Part shown: positions 29,160 through 37,246 of the stretch, piece after piece | Numbering within the stretch: the stretch's first letter is position 1 | Layout: each line of letters starts with the position of its first letter | Assembly (NCBI GenBank): GCA_000824805.1 | Contig: CCNA01000004.1 | Span: 269,875 to 333,874, forward strand | Length of the DNA stretch: 64,000 bases | Direction of reading: 5' to 3' | Source of the DNA: Mesorhizobium sp. SOD10 | Lineage (GTDB): Bacteria; Pseudomonadota; Alphaproteobacteria; Rhizobiales; Rhizobiaceae | Notes under the pieces: model-generated | What the model was told of the DNA's origin: nothing | What the model saw: the letters and a program-made list of their open reading frames with translations, nothing else | Databases searched by the model: none | Translations under genes and position numbers: made by a program

Positions 29160-29184
29160 GGAACATAGGCAGCGATTTCTTGTT
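29160..29184 (+). promoter_or_regulatory. EcfG-type stress promoter for the exported Gly/Thr/Asn-rich protein
   Basis: GGAAC-N17-GTT, about 40 nt upstream of the ATG at 29226. Confidence 0.8.
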
Positions 29185-29225
29185 TGACTCGTATCGCAAT
29201 CAGGCGATTGACTAGGAGACCTCCC

Positions 29226-29543
29226 ATGATTAAACTTCTCTCGGCTTCGGCCGTCGCAATCATCCTCGCCACATCCGCAATGGCACAATCCAGCGGGTCT
29301 GGCACCAATGGTGGCGGGACCGGCGCTACCACCGGCACCAACGGCACAGGGGCCACGACCGGAACAAGCGGCATGAACAATAACGGCAATGGCAACACAC
29401 TCGATCCGAACGCCACCAACAGCACGAACACGGCCAACCCCAACGGCGGCACCGACCGGTGCAAGGATGCGGCCGGCAACGACATCGACAACAACACCGC
29501 GAGCGGCAACACCACATCCAACATGCAGAATTGCAACAAGTAG
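29226..29543 (+). CDS. Small exported Gly/Thr/Asn-rich low-complexity protein
   Basis: The 105-residue protein has a clear signal peptide (MIKLLSASAVAIILATSAMA, cleavage likely before QSSG). The rest is low-complexity, built of Gly, Thr and Asn (GTGATTGTNGTGATTGT), with two cysteines late in the chain that could form a disulfide. The ATG at 29226 follows AGGAGA. No function is known. A stress promoter lies upstream and a strong terminator downstream, so it is a single-gene unit. Confidence 0.75.
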   Translation: MIKLLSASAVAIILATSAMAQSSGSGTNGGGTGATTGTNGTGATTGTSGMNNNGNGNTLDPNATNSTNTANPNGGTDRCKDAAGNDIDNNTASGNTTSNMQNCNK

Positions 29544-29572
29544 GCACGTCAGCCTGCCTTGTCGTGCACATG

Positions 29573-29609
29573 AAGAAGGCCCGTCTTTCAGATACGGGCC
29601 TTCTTTCTT
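29573..29609 (+). terminator. Rho-independent terminator
   Basis: A perfect 12-bp stem AAGAAGGCCCGT/ACGGGCCTTCTT with a 9-nt loop, followed by TCTT. It lies 30 nt after the exported Gly/Thr/Asn-rich gene and before the end of the convergent gene. The A-rich left arm lets it work in both directions. Confidence 0.85.
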
Positions 29610-29637
29610 GTCACCTTCGCAGTCGAACCGATCCACA

Positions 29638-30036
29638 TCACATGCCGCGGTCCGGAACATAAAGGCAGAAGGAGTGCTGGGCCCTGTTATCGCCGCCAGG
29701 CTTGCACTCGTGAAAATATTCGTCGCGCGATCGCTTGATGCGGTGATCACTGTAGGGGATCAGTTCGCCGGTCGAGAGCTGGTAGCCGTATTTCGTCTCT
29801 TTCACATCCGAAGGTGGCGCCTGGTAGCAATCCACCCCAGCACAGCAGGAAGGATCATATTGCCAGCCCGCCGGCGCCTGGTGCGCCGATGCCGGGACGC
29901 AGAGAGAACCAGCCAGAACGCTTGCAGGCAAAATTAGCCACATTAGCCACACCTGCGAGCGGTGCTGATCGGACGGACGGCACGTCACCGCACCCAGCCG
30001 GTTCTGAACGTGTCTGATTGAGGCTTTTCTGTTCAT
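29638..30036 (-). CDS. Exported Cys-containing protein of unknown function
   Basis: The protein has 132 residues from the ATG at 30036. A hydrophobic export segment (WLMWLILPASVLAGSLCVPA) ends in a signal-peptidase-like ASA. The mature part has DPSCCAGVDCYQAP and later Cys residues, suggesting disulfides in the periplasm. Similar small exported proteins occur in rhizobia without assigned function. A start at 29943 directly at the hydrophobic segment is also possible. A stress promoter precedes it. Confidence 0.7.
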   Translation of the reverse strand: MNRKASIRHVQNRLGAVTCRPSDQHRSQVWLMWLILPASVLAGSLCVPASAHQAPAGWQYDPSCCAGVDCYQAPPSDVKETKYGYQLSTGELIPYSDHRIKRSRDEYFHECKPGGDNRAQHSFCLYVPDRGM

Positions 30037-30126
30037 GGTCGGTCCGCCGTGTTGCGGCGGCCCCGGATCCCGGGGCCTCACAGACCGCCGCCGGGATACA
30101 GGGATCCCCGGCGGAGGCCGCTACCG

Positions 30127-30151
30127 AACTTGGAAGTCAAAGCTATGTTCC
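30127..30151 (-). promoter_or_regulatory. EcfG-type stress promoter for the exported Cys-containing protein
   Basis: GGAAC-N17-GTT read leftward, about 90 nt upstream of the start at 30036. Confidence 0.78.
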
Positions 30152-30166
30152 ACGGGGCGGCGTCGT

Positions 30167-30481
30167 TCATTCCTTTGTATAGGCGCCGGGCTGACGACCG
30201 CCCCTGGGCGCCTTGGCGTCCTTGGAATGCTCTGCTACTGCCGGGCCGGCGCCTGAGCTCTTTTCCGTCGCCGGGCTTGGTGTCGGCTGTCCCGACGGAT
30301 TGCGGCCCTCTGATTGACGGGTCTTGTCCTCGACCTCGCCCTGTTTGCGGCTGAGGCCGGGATCGACATGAGGCCTTTCGTTGCCGGCGGCATCCTGGGA
30401 AAATTCGTCGCTCGGGTCCGGATCATTATTGGCAGGATATTTCCTGGCGCCGGTCTCGCGACGGTTCTGACTGTCCTTCAT
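30167..30481 (-). CDS. Small polar protein, probably disordered
   Basis: A 104-residue protein beginning MKDSQNRRETGARKYPANND, rich in Pro, Gly, Ser, Asp and charged residues, with no helix-forming hydrophobic stretch. No family recognised. Its strict stress promoter starts 26 nt upstream of the ATG. It resembles the other small hydrophilic proteins of the island in composition, not in sequence. Confidence 0.65.
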   Translation of the reverse strand: MKDSQNRRETGARKYPANNDPDPSDEFSQDAAGNERPHVDPGLSRKQGEVEDKTRQSEGRNPSGQPTPSPATEKSSGAGPAVAEHSKDAKAPRGGRQPGAYTKE

Positions 30482-30507
30482 GACTTATCTCCGGTTGGTT
30501 GAAGGAT

Positions 30508-30532
30508 AACACCGGCGGAAGGGCGGCGTTCC
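30508..30532 (-). promoter_or_regulatory. EcfG-type stress promoter for the 104-residue gene
   Basis: GGAAC-N17-GTT read leftward, with GTT 27 nt from the start at 30481. Confidence 0.8.
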
Positions 30533-30564
30533 CAATTGCAGAGCCGCCCAACCAGGCCCCGATG

Positions 30565-30589
30565 GAACAAACCTCCTGAAAGCTGATTG
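30565..30589 (+). promoter_or_regulatory. Weaker EcfG-like promoter (ATT variant)
   Basis: GGAAC-N17-ATT upstream of the DUF2934 gene at 30624; one base differs from the GTT seen elsewhere. Confidence 0.45.
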
Positions 30590-30623
30590 GGCACAAGCAG
30601 TTCAGCCACGAGAGGAGCAAGGT

Positions 30624-30827
30624 ATGGACAGGGAAGAACGGATTCGCCGACGCGCCCATGAGATCTGGGAACGCGAAGGCCGCCCCGAGGGACGCCAGCA
30701 GGAACACTGGGATCGAGCAGTGCAGGAGATCGAGTCGGAAGGTTCGGAAGCCGAACGCGGCCCAGTGGCGCCCGATCCCGCGGTTGGCGTCGGCTCGGAT
30801 CCGGCGGTTAACAGGCCGGGCGGCTAA
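30624..30827 (+). CDS. DUF2934 family protein
   Basis: The 67-residue protein has the DUF2934 core IRRRAHEIWEREGRPEGRQQ followed by HWDRAVQEIE. The family is small and common in rhizobia and other soil proteobacteria, with no known activity. GAGGAGCAAGGT precedes the ATG. It is followed 13 nt later by a single-helix membrane protein, probably in the same transcript. Confidence 0.85.
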   Translation: MDREERIRRRAHEIWEREGRPEGRQQEHWDRAVQEIESEGSEAERGPVAPDPAVGVGSDPAVNRPGG

Positions 30828-30840
30828 GGCGTCTCGGCCG

Positions 30841-30978
30841 ATGCGTCGTATCATTATCCTGGTCGGCATTCTGGTGATCGTAACGATCGCCGTCTGGGTC
30901 TGGGCGAACCAGAACAGCGGGCCTCCGGCCGGCGGTGCCCAGCAGCCCTCGCCGCACGCTATCGACCAGAACGGCTGA
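30841..30978 (+). CDS. Small single-helix membrane protein
   Basis: A 45-residue protein: MRRIIILVGILVIVTIAVWV forms one transmembrane helix, followed by a short polar, Pro/Gly-rich tail. The position directly behind the DUF2934 gene and the clean hydrophobic pattern support a real gene, though the ribosome site is weak. No family recognised. Confidence 0.6.
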   Translation: MRRIIILVGILVIVTIAVWVWANQNSGPPAGGAQQPSPHAIDQNG

Positions 30979-31129
30979 GAGGACTGCCCACCTCGCCATT
31001 TGACAGCGCCGTCTGCCCTCTGCCGCCTTGCCTGCGCGGCGCCAGACGATCATTCCCGGTGTTCTCCGCGGCCCGGCGGCGCAGGACACCGTCGCCGGCG
31101 ACCTGCGTGCGCTTGGTGCCGGGCTTTCT

Positions 31130-31561
31130 TCAGTGCGCGAGGCGGCTTCTGAGCCAAGCGAAGAACCGGTTGCCGTTTATCAGCCTGCGGACCCGCGCCG
31201 CAGCCCAGCTGGCCTGCATCGTCGCCCCGGTATGGCAGCTGCAGACGATGTCATGCAATTGCCAATCGGAGAGTTCGAAAAAGCGCCTCGCCTCACCGTA
31301 AGTGTCCGATTGCAATCCGGCTGCGCGCAGCAGCGGATCATCGAACGCAACCGCGAGCGCGGATCCGTCCGCCCGCACCCGTTCCCGAACTTCAGGATCG
31401 ACATATTCGGTCCCCGTCAGGGCCGAGAGGCACCGCAGAGGATTTCGCTCGAGCAATTCCGCCCAGCGCTCTATCCGCTGCCTTTTTGTTGCAAGAGGGA
31501 TTGGTCCAAGCCGGTCGATGACCGCAACCGATTGAAGTTCATGCGGCGTCTGGTGCTTCAT
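31130..31561 (-). CDS. Conserved-looking hypothetical protein
   Basis: The 143-residue protein from ATG 31561 has LGPIPLATKRQRIERWAELL and a mid-region pair DPLLRAAGLQSDTYGEARRF, with HDIVCSCHTGATM later. It is soluble, mixed helical, with a CSCH motif that could bind metal or heme; this is speculation. I do not recognise the family. A stress promoter lies about 157 nt upstream, a longer leader than its neighbours have. A start at 31597 is possible. Confidence 0.65.
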   Translation of the reverse strand: MKHQTPHELQSVAVIDRLGPIPLATKRQRIERWAELLERNPLRCLSALTGTEYVDPEVRERVRADGSALAVAFDDPLLRAAGLQSDTYGEARRFFELSDWQLHDIVCSCHTGATMQASWAAARVRRLINGNRFFAWLRSRLAH

Positions 31562-31717
31562 TGCTGTCTCCTGTGGTTGTGGCGGCGACATCTTCACAGC
31601 GGCGCGGCAGGTCCGGCCGGAGCCTGAAGCCAGCGCCTGCGAGGGACAGACGCGGACCGATCAGGTGTTGCCCACCGATCTCAACAGACGCCCGTCAGGC
31701 ATCTGCAGCAAAACCCG

Positions 31718-31742
31718 AACTGCGAGCAATCTTCTATGTTCC
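31718..31742 (-). promoter_or_regulatory. EcfG-type stress promoter for the 143-residue gene
   Basis: GGAAC-N17-GTT read leftward. It is 157 nt from the start at 31561, with no other gene between. Confidence 0.7.
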
Positions 31743-31828
31743 AGAGTAGCCTGCGCGACAATGAGATGGTGCGTGAGATCGGGCGGGTTGCAGGGTTCAG
31801 CTAGATCGTAGGCCACCAGCCTACCGGT

Positions 31829-31999
31829 TCATCGCCCGACCAGCGTCAGCCCGAACAGGATGACGACGAAGCGGCGGAATTCGGCAGTGCCGGCGATCTC
31901 GTCCAGGCTGCGCCATATTTCGCCGCGATGCGCCAGCCGTTTGGGCAGAGCCGCGATGCCGATGGCGGAGCCAGGCCTGTCGTCAGCGATGGCAGACAT
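31829..31999 (-). pseudogene. actB: ActB (alternative complex III molybdopterin-like subunit) N-terminal remnant
   Basis: A 56-codon frame starts with ATG overlapping the end of the actA remnant, as actB does in intact operons. It carries GEIWRSLDEIAGTAEFRRF, matching the (Y)WRSLDELAGTPEF opening of ActB, a protein of about 1000 residues. The frame then ends in a hydrophobic tail VVILFGLTLVGR that does not belong to ActB and looks like the C-terminus of a membrane subunit from further down the operon. This indicates one large internal deletion that removed most of the act operon. Confidence 0.65.
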
Positions 32000-32565
32000 A
32001 GCAATCCGTCATCGTCTCGGGGTGGATGTCGAGCATGCCGACCAGCTGTCGCCTGATCTCGTCGATCTCCGCAGGCGGTCGCCAGTGCATCAGGAACACG
32101 TTCTGCGGCGGACGTAGATTGGGTTGCGGATTGCGATGGCAGCCGAGGCACCATTCCATGCTGAGCGTATGCGCGCGTCTCGTCAGCGGCATCTCGTCGA
32201 TCTCGCCATGGCAGGTCTCGCAGGCGACGCCCTTGTTGACGTGGATTGCGTGATTGAAGAACACGAAGTCGGGCACGCTGTTGACGCGCTGCCATTCGAT
32301 CGGCTTGCCGCTGGCCAGGCTCGCGCGCACCGGGGCCAGCATGTCGGCGTTGGTGAAAAGCTGCGAATGGCAGGTCATGCAGATTTCGGTGGCCGGCAGA
32401 CCCGCTGAAGAGGAGGTCTCGACCCCATTGTGGCAATAACGGCAGTCGATGGTCCGAGCGGGGCAGGATTGTCCCGATCGCGGCGGCGATCAGCAGAACT
32501 GCACAACTTCCCCAGATGACAAAGCGCGCAACGCCATTGGCGTTTTTCGAGAAGATCTGCGGCAT
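31983..32565 (-). pseudogene. actA: ActA multiheme cytochrome c of alternative complex III, internally deleted and frameshifted
   Basis: The N-terminus (MPQIFSKNANGVARFVIWGS and a membrane anchor) reads in one frame to about 32455. The rest (IDCRYCHNGVET, then MTCHSQ, CETCHGE, CLGCHRN and CYVCHR heme motifs) reads in another. Intact homologues have about 25 more residues between LPRS and IDCRYCH, including the first heme-ligand His region. A deletion of about 75 nt therefore removed them and shifted the frame. Five CxxCH motifs survive. ActA passes electrons from the Mo/Fe-S subunit; the product here should be non-functional. Confidence 0.75.
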
Positions 32566-32610
32566 CCCCTCGCCGATTCTGCTGAAGGCAAACTCAGAGT
32601 TGACGACATC

Positions 32611-32652
32611 TAACGGTGCTTTCGCCACCCCTAACGGTGCTTTCGCCGCCAA
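32611..32652. repeat. 21-bp tandem duplication at the act promoter
   Basis: The unit beginning TAACGGTGCTTTCGCC occurs twice, 21 bp apart, starting at 32611 and 32632. It duplicates the -10 part of the EcfG-like promoter; only the distal copy is correctly spaced from GGAAC. Confidence 0.8.
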
Positions 32653-32658
32653 GGTTCC
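32633..32658 (-). promoter_or_regulatory. EcfG-type promoter upstream of the act remnant
   Basis: GGAAC-N17-CGTT read leftward, about 70 nt upstream of the actA ATG. The 21-bp duplication places a second CGTT further downstream at the wrong distance. Confidence 0.65.
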
Positions 32659-32749
32659 GAGCCCGTGTCGGAATCACAGAATGGTGACCGCGGCCAGGAA
32701 CGGGTCACGGATTTAATCGGTGACAGGTGGGTGAGTTAGGCTTGAGACT

Positions 32750-32911
32750 TCAGCGCTTCAGGTCGTCGTTGCGTTCCCTCGGCTGTGATGGACCGTCGCT
32801 CCGCTCCGCCGGCCGCCGGCTTCGGCGCCTGGCGAGGAAATACATCCAGATCAGAATGAGGATTAGAGGGATGCCGGCGATGGGCAGCATCCACATGCCA
32901 AGGTGATACAT
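32750..32911 (-). CDS. Small single-helix membrane protein
   Basis: A 53-residue protein: MYHLGMWMLPIAGIPLILIL continues as one transmembrane helix, then ARRRSRRPAERSDG and a polar tail. The layout (helix followed by an Arg-rich stop-transfer and polar tail) matches the 53-residue protein at 43261-43422, and the two share PLIL and ARRR positions, so they may be paralogues. Both have strict stress promoters. Function unknown; a small envelope-stress protein is a guess. Confidence 0.72.
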   Translation of the reverse strand: MYHLGMWMLPIAGIPLILILIWMYFLARRRSRRPAERSDGPSQPRERNDDLKR

Positions 32912-32954
32912 AAACGACACTCTGTCCTGCTGCGGTCAGGTTGACCGTCACTCA

Positions 32955-32979
32955 AACCGGTGTGGGAAAAAACAGTTCC
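32955..32979 (-). promoter_or_regulatory. EcfG-type stress promoter for the small membrane protein at 32750
   Basis: GGAAC-N17-GTT read leftward, 44 nt upstream of the ATG at 32911. Confidence 0.8.
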
Positions 32980-33113
32980 AAGGACGCCGCGTCCTTCGCC
33001 CGCCGTTTCGGCGACCGCACACTGGCTGGACATAGGATGAGCGGCGGCCGCTTCCCGGCCCTGCAAAAGCCTCTTCTCGAGCGCGTTGCCGGCCTGAGGG
33101 AGTAGCAGGGCTG

Positions 33114-35393
33114 TCAGACGAGCAGCTGCTCGACCCTTATCGGCAGGTCGCGGATGCGCTTGCCGGTCGCGTGGTAGACCGCGCTGGCGACGGCTGCGGC
33201 CGTACCGACATTGCCCAACTCGCCCAAGCCTTTCACGCCGGCCGGGTTGACCGCATGGTCGACCTCCGGAACCAGGATCACCTGCAGGTCCTTGATGTCG
33301 GCATTGACCGGCACGAGGTAGTCCTGCAGATCGCGATTCACGTAGCGGGCGTAGCGCCTGTCCACCTCGGTCGCCTCGTGCAGCGCCTGGCCGATGCCCC
33401 AGATCATCCCGCCCATCAGCTGGCTGCGCGCGGTGCGCGTGTTCATGATGCGGCCGGCCGCAAACGCGCCGACGATACGCGGCACGCGGATTTCCCTGGT
33501 GTAGCGGTTGATGCGCACTTCGACGAACTCGGCGCCGAAGGCGTATTTGACCGAATCCTCGTCCTGGTCGCCGCCGTGGAATTCCGGCGTGCCGGCATAG
33601 AGCTTCTTCAGCGCCTCCGGCGTCGCGCCCTTGGGCGCGAACTCGGCATATTCCTCGATCGCGCCGACCTGCATGGCTTTCAGGACGTCCTCGACCTTGG
33701 CCGAGGCGCCGCTCTTGGCCACGATCTTTCCGTCGGCAAGGTCGAACTCCTCATTGTGGGAGCCGGCCAGCGGACCGCCCTCGGCAGTCGCGGCGGCGTA
33801 CAGCTTGGTTCGGATGGCGTCGCAGGCCTTGAGCACCGCCGAACACACGCTGGCCGTGGAGATCGAGCCGCCTGAGACGGGCGCAGGAGGTAGGCTGCTG
33901 TCGCCCATTTCGACACTGATCTTGTCGATAGCGACGCCGAGCCGCTCGGACGCCATCTGGCCGGCCACGGTGCGAATACCCGTGCCGATCTCGTGCGAAC
34001 CGCATTGCAGGCGCACATCGCCATCGACCGTCAGGCGCACGCGCGCCGCGCATGGCGCGACGGCGGTTGGATAGATCGCCGTGGCGCAGCCCATGCCGAC
34101 CAGCCAGTCGCCGTCGCGCATCGCGCCGACCTTCGGATCGCGCTTGGCCCATCCGAAGGCCGCCGCTGCCTGGTCGTAGCACTGGATCAGCGAGCGGCTG
34201 GAGAACGGTTTCTTGCCGATCGGCTCTGTCTTCGGTTCGTTGATCCGGCGGAACTCGACAGGATCCATGCCGAGCGCCACCGCCATCTCGTCCATGGCGT
34301 TTTCCAGCGCATACACATAAGGCGTCTCGGGCGGCGAACGCATGTAGCCCGGCGTGTTGCGGTCCGCCTGCACCAGCGAGACATGCGTCAGCACCGAACC
34401 GTAGCCGTACATGCGCCCGGTCGCCGACGTGCCGCCGACGACATAGAGATCGGGGCGAGAGGTCACCTCCCAGCCTTCATGCGCGAAAGCGGTGATGCGG
34501 CCGTCCTTGCGGGCGCCGATCCTGATGCGATGCCGCGTTTCAGCCCGGTAGGTCTGGGTGCCGAAAGCCTGCATGCGGCTTGTCACGCAACGCACGGGGC
34601 GCCCAAGCCGCTTGGCGGCGACGGCCACGATCGCGGTGCGCGGCGTCATCGGCCCTTTCGAGCCGAATGCGCCACCGATGAAGGGACTTACGATGCGCAC
34701 ATTCGCCGGATCCATCTTCAACTGCCTGGCAAGCTCGACTTTCCAGCCGGTGACGTTCTGCGAGGGCTCATGCACGACGAGCTGGTCGCCCTGCCAATAC
34801 GCGGTCGTCGAGAACAGCTCGATCGGATTGTGGTGCTGGGTCGGCGTCGAGTAACGCTGGTCGATCTTGACCGCCGCCGCGGCAAAGGCGGCGTCAAAGT
34901 CGCCGGCCTTCACGTCCTCCTTGAACATCGGGCTTTTGCCGGCCGCCGCAACGGTCTTCGTGCCCGGACTGTCGAAGCTCGCGGTCGGCTTGTCCTCCTC
35001 ATATTCGGCGCGGATCAGCCGGGCCGCCTCTTCGGCCGCCTCGAAAGTCTCGGCAACGGCGAGCGCAATGATCTGGCCGTCATGGAAGATCGTCCGGTCA
35101 TGCAGTGGTCCGATCGATGTGGCGCTGGAATTGCCGAATTTCGGCTTGTCAACCTTGTCCATGTCGCCATAGGTGACGATGTCGAGCAGGCCCGGCACCG
35201 CGCGGGCATCGTCGAGACGAAGCTTCGCCACCTTGCCTCTGGCTATGCTGCTGGTGGCCAGCGCGCCATGGGCAAGGTTGGCGGTCGGCAGGTCGGCGGG
35301 GTAGTGCGCTTGCCCGGTGACTTTCAGCCGCGCATCGACGCGCGGCAGCGGTTCCCCCTGGTTTTCCTTGGGTCTTGGAGCGGCAACATCCAT
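33114..35393 (-). CDS. paoC: Molybdopterin-binding subunit of PaoABC-type aldehyde oxidoreductase
   Basis: The 759-residue protein begins at ATG 35393 and belongs to the xanthine-dehydrogenase family large subunits. Visible blocks are DARLKVTGQAHYPADLP, the VSPFIGGAFGSKG loop, and the C-terminal VKGLGELGNVGTAAAV segment with the catalytic Glu. It binds molybdenum cofactor and oxidises the substrate, probably an aldehyde, at the Mo-OH site. It is the third gene of a tight leftward trio (gaps of 1-2 nt). No XdhC/PaoD-like chaperone gene is adjacent. Confidence 0.9.
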   Translation of the reverse strand: MDVAAPRPKENQGEPLPRVDARLKVTGQAHYPADLPTANLAHGALATSSIARGKVAKLRLDDARAVPGLLDIVTYGDMDKVDKPKFGNSSATSIGPLHDRTIFHDGQIIALAVAETFEAAEEAARLIRAEYEEDKPTASFDSPGTKTVAAAGKSPMFKEDVKAGDFDAAFAAAAVKIDQRYSTPTQHHNPIELFSTTAYWQGDQLVVHEPSQNVTGWKVELARQLKMDPANVRIVSPFIGGAFGSKGPMTPRTAIVAVAAKRLGRPVRCVTSRMQAFGTQTYRAETRHRIRIGARKDGRITAFAHEGWEVTSRPDLYVVGGTSATGRMYGYGSVLTHVSLVQADRNTPGYMRSPPETPYVYALENAMDEMAVALGMDPVEFRRINEPKTEPIGKKPFSSRSLIQCYDQAAAAFGWAKRDPKVGAMRDGDWLVGMGCATAIYPTAVAPCAARVRLTVDGDVRLQCGSHEIGTGIRTVAGQMASERLGVAIDKISVEMGDSSLPPAPVSGGSISTASVCSAVLKACDAIRTKLYAAATAEGGPLAGSHNEEFDLADGKIVAKSGASAKVEDVLKAMQVGAIEEYAEFAPKGATPEALKKLYAGTPEFHGGDQDEDSVKYAFGAEFVEVRINRYTREIRVPRIVGAFAAGRIMNTRTARSQLMGGMIWGIGQALHEATEVDRRYARYVNRDLQDYLVPVNADIKDLQVILVPEVDHAVNPAGVKGLGELGNVGTAAAVASAVYHATGKRIRDLPIRVEQLLV

Positions 35394-35395
35394 GA

Positions 35396-36418
35396 TCACA
35401 CCTTCATGTCGCGGGTTTCGAGCAGCGCGCGCACCAACGTTCGCTTGCCGAGCTCGATCTTGAATGCGTTGTGCTGGTGCGGCTGGGCCTCGGCGAAGGC
35501 GGCATCCGCCGCCGCTCCCGCCGATGCCTCGTCGAGCTTCTTGCCTTGCAGGACTTCCTCGGCTGCGCCGGCGCGCCAAGGCACGGTCGCCAAGCCGCCA
35601 AGCGCAATCCGTGCATCGCGCACGGTCTCGCCGTCGAGGTCGAGTGCGACGGCCGCCGAAGCCAGCGCAAAGGCATAGGATTCGCGGTCACGGATCTTCA
35701 GGTAGAGCGAGCGCCGCGCCCATGGCAGAGCCGGTACCTCGATGGCGGTGATGATCTCATCGGCGGCGAGATCCGTCTCGATATGCGGCGTATCGCCTGG
35801 CTGCCGATGCAGCTTGGCGAACGGTATCTGGCGCGCGCCATCGGAGCCCTGGGCGTGAATGACGGCGTCAAGCGCTATCAACGCCTGGGCGAAGTCGCCA
35901 TGATAAGTGGCGATACACGCGTTGCTGCCCCCCAGCACCGCATGCTGCCGGTTGAACCCATCCATCGCGGCGCAGCCCGACCCCGGCACACGTTTGTTGC
36001 AAGCCCAGGATGTCTCGCGGAAATACTCGCAGCGCGTGCGTTGCAGGACATTGCCGGCGAGGCTTGCCACGTTGCGGATCTGACCGCTTGCCGCCAAACG
36101 CAAACTGCCGGCAATGACCGGATAGCGCTTCTTGACCTCGCGGTGATCCGCGGCCTCGCCCATCCGCACCAGGGCACCGAACCGGATGCCGTCGCCCGTT
36201 ACCCGGATTTGCCTGAGCTTTTGCTCCTCGAGCCGGTTAAGGTCGAGCAGACGGTTCGGCTCGGCGACCCCTAATTTCATGTAATCGGCGAGATTGGTGC
36301 CGCCGGCGATGAACTGCGCATTGGCCCGCGTCGGCTGATCGTCACGGGTCGTGAAGTTGGACGCCAGCGCGACCGCTGCGGAAATGTCGCTCGGTTGTTC
36401 ATAGATGAAAGGTCGCAT
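35396..36418 (-). CDS. paoB: FAD (and 4Fe-4S) subunit of PaoABC-type aldehyde oxidoreductase
   Basis: The 340-residue protein has the FAD-binding AGGTNLADYMKLGV motif and SGQIRNVASLAGNVLQRTRC. The Cys-rich insertion RCEYFRETSWACNKRVPGSG with further Cys marks PaoB proteins, which carry an extra 4Fe-4S cluster. It passes electrons from the Mo site to the final acceptor. ATG 36418 lies one base after the stop of the 2Fe-2S subunit gene. Confidence 0.9.
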   Translation of the reverse strand: MRPFIYEQPSDISAAVALASNFTTRDDQPTRANAQFIAGGTNLADYMKLGVAEPNRLLDLNRLEEQKLRQIRVTGDGIRFGALVRMGEAADHREVKKRYPVIAGSLRLAASGQIRNVASLAGNVLQRTRCEYFRETSWACNKRVPGSGCAAMDGFNRQHAVLGGSNACIATYHGDFAQALIALDAVIHAQGSDGARQIPFAKLHRQPGDTPHIETDLAADEIITAIEVPALPWARRSLYLKIRDRESYAFALASAAVALDLDGETVRDARIALGGLATVPWRAGAAEEVLQGKKLDEASAGAAADAAFAEAQPHQHNAFKIELGKRTLVRALLETRDMKV

Positions 36419-36419
36419 C

Positions 36420-37040
36420 TCATGCCCCTCTCGTCTCGCCGCGCGCCTGCAGAACGGCAGCGACAATGTTGGGATAGGCGGCGCAGCGGCAGATATTGCC
36501 GCTCATATATTCGCGGATGTCATTCTCGGATTCGGCGTGACCTTCATTGACGCAGCCGATGGCCGACATGATCTGGCCCGGCGTGCAGTAGCCGCACTGG
36601 AAGGCATCGTGATCGATGAAGGCCTGCTGCATAGGATGCAGCCTGCCGTCAGCCGAGGCGAGGCCTTCGATCGTCGTCACTTCCTTGCCGTCGTTCATCA
36701 CAGCGAAGCTCAGACAAGAGAGCACGCGCTTGCCATCGACCAGCACCGTGCAGGCGCCGCACTGGCCGTGATCACAGCCCTTCTTGGTGCCGGTGAGTCC
36801 GATATGGTCGCGCAGGGCGTCGAGCAGGCTGGTTCTGGTATCGAGCGAAAGCTCATAGGCCTGCTTGTTGATCCTGAGCGACGTTACGACCGGCTGCCTC
36901 AGTTTCGGCTGGGTTGCGATCGGCGCTTCGGCCCGCGCGGTCGAGGCCAGCAACGGCGCGGTCGCGGCCGCCGAGACCGTGCCCGCCATGAACTTTCTTC
37001 GGCTGAGACCATTGGTGGACAGGGCGGAAGGCTGGGACAT
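36420..37040 (-). CDS. paoA: 2Fe-2S subunit of PaoABC-type aldehyde oxidoreductase, Tat-exported
   Basis: The 206-residue protein has a twin-arginine signal (LSRRKFMAG, then a hydrophobic stretch ending ASTARA). A plant-type 2Fe-2S domain (GCDHGQCGACTVLVDGKRVLSC) and a second 2Fe-2S domain (CGYCTPGQIM, then GNICRCAAYPNI) follow. The Tat signal indicates that the folded complex is exported to the periplasm, as for PaoABC of E. coli, which detoxifies aromatic aldehydes. It is the first gene after a strict stress promoter. Confidence 0.92.
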   Translation of the reverse strand: MSQPSALSTNGLSRRKFMAGTVSAAATAPLLASTARAEAPIATQPKLRQPVVTSLRINKQAYELSLDTRTSLLDALRDHIGLTGTKKGCDHGQCGACTVLVDGKRVLSCLSFAVMNDGKEVTTIEGLASADGRLHPMQQAFIDHDAFQCGYCTPGQIMSAIGCVNEGHAESENDIREYMSGNICRCAAYPNIVAAVLQARGETRGA

Positions 37041-37073
37041 GGCTCGCTCCTGGCTGGCTGGTGTTGGGGCGCT

Positions 37074-37098
37074 AACCTTGCAACGGCGCCATTGTTCC
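37074..37098 (-). promoter_or_regulatory. EcfG-type stress promoter for the paoABC operon
   Basis: GGAAC-N17-GTT read leftward, 34 nt upstream of the paoA ATG. Confidence 0.8.
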
Positions 37099-37186
37099 GA
37101 TGGATAAGCGCAGAACCGCGACGGTTCACCGAACTGTGAAGCGTCCAGCTCGAACCGGAGTGCCGCGAGGCTTCGCCCCCCGGGCT

Positions 37187-37212
37187 GGAACATGCGGGCG
37201 TGGCCGGACGTT
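37187..37212 (+). promoter_or_regulatory. EcfG-type stress promoter for the PPC-domain gene
   Basis: GGAAC-N17-CGTT, 35 nt upstream of the ATG at 37247; it diverges from the paoABC promoter 89 nt away. Confidence 0.78.
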
Positions 37213-37246
37213 CTGCCCTAGTCCATCTCTCCGTCAGCAGGGCATC

